From contig JANRKH010000053.1 in the NCBI GenBank assembly GCA_033763595.1, positions 1 to 15,992 on the forward strand: 15,992 nucleotides of DNA, given 5' to 3'. The position numbers and the translations under genes were made by a program. Under the pieces are notes generated by a model. That model was not told the origin of the DNA and did not search any database. It was given only the letters and a program-made list of their open reading frames with translations. This stretch comes from JANRKH01 sp033763595 (GTDB taxonomy: Bacteria; Pseudomonadota; Alphaproteobacteria; Rickettsiales; Rickettsiaceae). Below are positions 12,610-15,992 of the stretch, in pieces (the stretch's first letter is position 1; each line of letters begins with the position of its first letter).

Positions 12610-14580
12610 ATGGACAATAACAAACAAGAAAATAATAAATCTGGCTCTAAGTTAGATAAACTTTTTGAGAATACTAAGAATAAAGGCTCCGTCACATATA
12701 GCCAAATTAATAAAGCACTGCCTGAGACAGAGGATATTTCGGTCGATGAAATAGAAAAAGCAATATCATATTTTGGCGACGCTGGTATTGATATTATCGA
12801 AGATGATGGTGAAGATGATATCAAAATGGAAATTTCCATAGATGAAGATGTGGAAATTGGTCAATCTTTGAGTGATTACGAGTATGAAAACCAAGAGGAA
12901 GAAACTCTTGCTGGTACCACAGATGATCCTGTAAGATTATATCTTAGGGACATGGGAGGGGTAGCTCTCCTATCCCGTGAAAAAGAAATTGAAATAGCCC
13001 AAAAAATCGAGGAAGGCAAAAAAATAATGAGAGAGTCTTTGTGCGAAAGTCCTCTCCTCATGAAAAGCTTGATTAAATGGTACGAAGATCTTTCGTCAGA
13101 AAAAATGATGCTTCGTGATATCATAGATCTTGAAACTCAAATATCTGGGGATTCTGATAATTTCGATCACGCAGAAGAAAATGCGACTTCAGATGAAGAT
13201 ATAGAAGAAGATTCAAACCCAAATCAAGATGATTCTGATTTTTCGGAAGATTTAGAGAGTAATGCAGTTTCCGAGGATGAAACAATAGATACCACAGGGA
13301 CTGTTTCAGAAATTGAGCAGCAGCACTTGCCTTCCACTTTAGTAAAAATGGAATATATTTCATCTCTTGCAGATACTTTATTGTCCGAAATAAAGGAAAC
13401 TTATCTTTCGGATTCACGGGCAAATATCAAAAAAAATAAGAAATATACGGATACTCTCAAGATCTTCGTCGAAGAAGTTTCTAGCTTAAAACTTAACGAA
13501 AAAAGAGTTCACGAGATCACGTCAAAGCTCTACTCTACTAATAAATCTTTAATATCTAAAGAAATGGACCTTCTGAAACTTTCTGAAAAATATAAAGTTA
13601 AAAGGAAGTCATTTTTTGATAATTACCTTGATTGCACAATAGACTTTGATCGAGAAAAACATATAGAAAAACTAAAAGACCAAGCTTTTATTGCATTACT
13701 CGACAACGAAAAGGATAAAATCGAAGAATTTAGATCAAACCTTAGTGATATAGAAATAGAGATGGGTCTACCTATTGAACATTTTAAAAAGCTCATTCTC
13801 TCAGTGCAAAAAGGAGAGCGCCAAGAATCCAGTGCAAAAAGAGAGATGATAGAGGCAAACTTAAGACTCGTAATATCAATAGCAAAAAAATACGCAAATA
13901 GGGGCTTGCAGTTTCTTGATCTGATTCAAGAGGGAAATATAGGGCTGATGAAGGCCGTTGACAAATTTGAGTATAAAAGAGGATATAAATTTTCTACTTA
14001 TGCTACTTGGTGGATAAGGCAAGCGATTACGAGATCTATAGCTGATCAGGCTAGGACCATTAGAATTCCGGTTCACATGATAGAAACAATCAATAAAATC
14101 ATTAGAACCTCAAGGCAAATGTTAAATGAACTTGGGTACGAACCAACGCCGGTGGAAATAGCAACAAGACTTTCTATGCCAGTGGAAAAAGTACGCAAAG
14201 TCATGAAAATAGCAAAAGAACCTGTAAGTCTTGAAAATCCAGTAGGAGATGAAGAGGGGAGCTATATCGGAGATTTCATCGAAGATAAAAACGTAATAAT
14301 GCCGCTTGATGCAGCAATTCACTCGAATTTACGGGAAGTGACCACAAGAATTCTCTCAAGCCTTACCCCAAGAGAAGAAAGAGTACTGAGAATGAGATTC
14401 GGCATAGGTATGAATACTGATCATACATTAGAAGAGGTAGGTCAGCAATTTAATGTCACAAGAGAGCGTATTAGACAGATAGAAGCAAAGGCATTAAGAA
14501 AATTGAAGCACCCTTCAAGATCTAGAAAAATGAGAAGTTTCTTAAGCGGAAACCAGAAGAATACCAATAATAATGAGTGA
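12610..14580 (+). CDS. rpoD: Primary sigma factor RpoD (sigma-70)
   Basis: This is the housekeeping sigma factor. The 656-residue protein has region 1.1 (about 24-90: S-Q-I-N-K-A-L, then an acidic stretch) and region 1.2 (105-140: D-D-P-V-R-L-Y-L-R-D-M-G). A long non-conserved region follows (about 145-400), with a very acidic serine/aspartate/glutamate-rich part (179-232). Region 2 (408-485) has E-A-N-L-R-L-V, the core-binding D-L-I-Q-E-G-N-I-G-L-M-K-A-V and the -10-reading Y-A-T-W-W-I-R-Q-A-I-T-R. Region 3 starts R-I-P-V-H-M. Region 4 (585-645) has L-T-P-R-E-E-R-V-L-R-M-R-F-G-I-G and the helix-turn-helix V-T-R-E-R-I-R-Q-I-E. It starts one base after dnaG with no clear Shine-Dalgarno, so translation is probably coupled. 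Confidence 0.98.
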   Translation: MDNNKQENNKSGSKLDKLFENTKNKGSVTYSQINKALPETEDISVDEIEKAISYFGDAGIDIIEDDGEDDIKMEISIDEDVEIGQSLSDYEYENQEEETLAGTTDDPVRLYLRDMGGVALLSREKEIEIAQKIEEGKKIMRESLCESPLLMKSLIKWYEDLSSEKMMLRDIIDLETQISGDSDNFDHAEENATSDEDIEEDSNPNQDDSDFSEDLESNAVSEDETIDTTGTVSEIEQQHLPSTLVKMEYISSLADTLLSEIKETYLSDSRANIKKNKKYTDTLKIFVEEVSSLKLNEKRVHEITSKLYSTNKSLISKEMDLLKLSEKYKVKRKSFFDNYLDCTIDFDREKHIEKLKDQAFIALLDNEKDKIEEFRSNLSDIEIEMGLPIEHFKKLILSVQKGERQESSAKREMIEANLRLVISIAKKYANRGLQFLDLIQEGNIGLMKAVDKFEYKRGYKFSTYATWWIRQAITRSIADQARTIRIPVHMIETINKIIRTSRQMLNELGYEPTPVEIATRLSMPVEKVRKVMKIAKEPVSLENPVGDEEGSYIGDFIEDKNVIMPLDAAIHSNLREVTTRILSSLTPREERVLRMRFGIGMNTDHTLEEVGQQFNVTRERIRQIEAKALRKLKHPSRSRKMRSFLSGNQKNTNNNE

Positions 14581-14886
14581 GCTTGATCTTATAACATTTC
14601 CCAGAATAAAGATATATGAATTTTATAGCGAGGATGCTCAAGTATATATATAATGGGCGAGAAAAGATTAGTCTAGCTTCAATGCGTTTAGATCGTTTAA
14701 TTTGATCATTTATAAATGGGTTATGCAATAGGTGTATTGTAATCACCATCTCTTTAGAACTTATACCATTTCCATGAAATAACATTACAGCGCTGCAAAC
14801 ATGGGGACAAATCTGTAGATAGGAAGTAGGCAGCAGAAAGGTCGAGCGTGATATATTTCTTCTTGCTTAAAAGGAATTAGATAAGT
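14581..14886. other. Non-coding gap after rpoD
   Basis: No gene is convincing. A 26-codon frame (14573-14653, M-S-E-L-D-L-I-T-F-P-R-I...) overlaps the rpoD stop and ends in a TA run (TATATATATAA); it may be the eroded start of a lost gene. No clear terminator hairpin with a T-run is seen for rpoD or for the leftward ankyrin gene. Confidence 0.4.
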
Positions 14887-15675
14887 TTATTTTAGAATCA
14901 GTTCTATACCTGTCAGCAATTCGCGATGTTCTCCTCCTAGTTCAAAATTGACACCAAGATAATCAGGCAGCGGAGGGTCAAACTCAAAAGATAAGCCACC
15001 CTCTAGCATTCCTCTAAAAAAAACTACCTTATTTGCTTTAGTGTGAAGAGTTATATTTTGTCGCTCTGCTGAGGCATCTGGCTGCTTAATAATTTTTTCA
15101 AGCTTTTTTACATCTTGCGCTTCAATTAAAATATTAAGTAAAGCCATATCACCATGGGCTCCATGCTCTATCAATAATTTTACAATCTGTTTATGGCCAT
15201 TGCCGCATGCCCAGTGAAGAGGAGTCCCGCCAGAATTATCTTTTTCATCTATTTTAGCTCCAAGCTCTATCAATAATTTTGCAATCTGTTCCTGGCCCTT
15301 GAAGCATGCAGAATAAAGAGAAGTCCAGCCAAAATTATCTTTTTCATCTATTTTAGCTCCATGCTCTTTCAATAATTTTGCAATCTGTTCATGGCCCCAG
15401 TAGCATGCCTGGTGCAGAGGAGTCAGGCCAGAATTATCTTTTTCATCTATATTAGCTCCATGCTCTATCAATAATTTTGCAGTCTGTTCATGGCCATTGT
15501 GGCATACACAGTGAAGAGGAGTCCAGCCAAAATTATCTTTTTCATTTATATTAGCTCCATGCTCTATAAACCTGGATATTGCATCTATATCAGGATTAAG
15601 TTTTCGACATTCACTAAAAAGTAACAAAGATTGCTTTAGATCAATTATTCTTGCATAATTTACTATTTTAGACAT
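14887..15675 (-). CDS. Ankyrin-repeat protein with unusual C-terminal domain
   Basis: The 262-residue product has no signal peptide. A short helical N-terminus (1-35) is followed by about five ankyrin repeats of 33 residues (partial 16-47, then 48-80, 81-113, 114-146, 147-179). Each full repeat has the pattern G-x-T-P-L-H-x-A-C-x-x-G-H-E-Q-I-A-K-L-L-I-E-H-G-A. The repeat DNA is still a 99-bp tandem repeat, so the array expanded recently. Residues 180-262 form a separate domain rich in E-G-G-L-S-F-E-F-D-P-P-L-P-D-Y-L-G-V that I do not recognise. Ankyrin proteins bind partner proteins and in intracellular bacteria are often secreted effectors; that role is inference here. The ATG has no good ribosome site. 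An IS630 fragment lies directly upstream. Confidence 0.85.
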   Translation of the reverse strand: MSKIVNYARIIDLKQSLLLFSECRKLNPDIDAISRFIEHGANINEKDNFGWTPLHCVCHNGHEQTAKLLIEHGANIDEKDNSGLTPLHQACYWGHEQIAKLLKEHGAKIDEKDNFGWTSLYSACFKGQEQIAKLLIELGAKIDEKDNSGGTPLHWACGNGHKQIVKLLIEHGAHGDMALLNILIEAQDVKKLEKIIKQPDASAERQNITLHTKANKVVFFRGMLEGGLSFEFDPPLPDYLGVNFELGGEHRELLTGIELILK

Positions 15676-15731
15676 TATTATTACTCAATAATTGTTTATC
15701 TAACCTTATATAGATAAAAATTTCGTCATGA

Positions 15732-15992
15732 TCAAGCACTATCAAACTGCAACAGAAATACGAACAAGATCAATATAAAAGAAGAATATTTTTCTTCGAC
15801 GAAGCAAGATTTGGGACTCACTCCAATATAGGTCATGGATGGTTTGCAAGTGGAAGTAGAACTGCAATAGATGTAAAGCTTGGATTCCAAAATTTCTATA
15901 TGTATAGTGCGGTAGATCCTGAATCTGGCGAAGATTTTAGCTTGATACTACCGAGTGTAAATACAAATTGTATGAATCTCTTCCTGAAAGAG
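15732..15992 (+). pseudogene. IS630-family transposase fragment, 5'-truncated
   Basis: An open frame of 87 codons runs off the right edge and is preceded in frame by TGA (15729-15731). It reads ...K-R-R-I-F-F-F-D-E-A-R-F-G-T-H-S (the first catalytic Asp of the DDE site), then G-H-G-W-F-A-S-G-S-R-T-A-I, G-F-Q-N-F-Y-M-Y-S-A-V-D-P-E-S-G-E and N-C-M-N-L-F-L-K-E. These are typical of the catalytic half of IS630 transposases. The N-terminal helix-turn-helix half, normally over 100 residues, is absent: upstream DNA leads straight into the start of the divergent ankyrin gene. So this copy is a remnant unless expressed by frameshifting, and the second and third acidic residues lie outside the window. 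Confidence 0.8.

Noticed and set aside
14522..14785. Leftward 87-codon frame overlapping the end of rpoD
   Set aside because: It is antisense to conserved rpoD codons for part of its length, has no ribosome site and no recognised motif.
14790..14860. SRP RNA-like string (GGAAGTAGGCAGC) after rpoD
   Set aside because: It lacks the conserved GGTC...CCGGAAGGAAGCAGCC core and the flanking pairing expected for bacterial 4.5S RNA.

Overview
The window is AT-rich and reads as a piece of a chromosome from an obligate intracellular alphaproteobacterium, most likely order Rickettsiales. I infer this from the DUF2155 protein, the dnaG-rpoD pair, small basic proteins, an ankyrin-repeat protein, IS630 and PD-(D/E)XK transposase-type fragments, and many palindromic intergenic repeats. 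I cannot name the genus. An O-antigen-ligase-like protein suggests a surface polysaccharide, which argues against Ehrlichia/Anaplasma-type relatives.

Layout. Bases 1-101: start of a leftward Rpn/PD-(D/E)XK transposase-like gene. Bases 369-2783: leftward recR and a two-gene unit (small basic protein, Ppx/GppA phosphatase). Bases 2784-3451: divergent promoters, tRNA-Thr(GGT) and a nest of miniature transposons. Bases 3452-3961: leftward lspA. Bases 4187-5963: rightward promoter, tRNA-Leu(CAA), DUF2155 protein, O-antigen ligase/polymerase. Bases 6193-8027: rightward bamD-ychF, overlapping. Bases 8028-8620: a degraded MITE, then an array of short hairpin repeats at the convergent ends of ychF and rpoH. 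Bases 8840-10252: leftward greA-rpoH. Bases 10253-10844: long non-coding region. Bases 10845-14580: rightward dnaG-rpoD. Bases 14887-15675: leftward ankyrin protein. Bases 15732-15992: 5'-truncated IS630 transposase running off the window.

The genes are mostly housekeeping: recombinational repair (RecR), lipoprotein maturation and outer-membrane assembly (LspA, BamD), polyphosphate/(p)ppGpp metabolism (Ppx/GppA), translation-associated ATPase (YchF), transcription (GreA, RpoH, RpoD) and replication priming (DnaG).

The intergenic DNA is the most interesting part. Family A miniature elements (about 94-109 bp, ends TACCAAATC/GATTTGGTA, 3-bp TTA/TAA target duplications) occur about seven times. 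Family B elements (102 bp, ends TAGTCTTTTA/TAAAAGACTA, TA duplications) occur twice, as perfect inverted copies. The ends and target duplications differ, but the two families share a nearly identical core of about 48 bp. Around 3150-3450 an old A copy is interrupted by a younger A copy and by a B copy, and both empty sites can be reconstructed. A separate hairpin array (8176-8617) has two 28-bp unit types that differ by compensatory base-pair changes.
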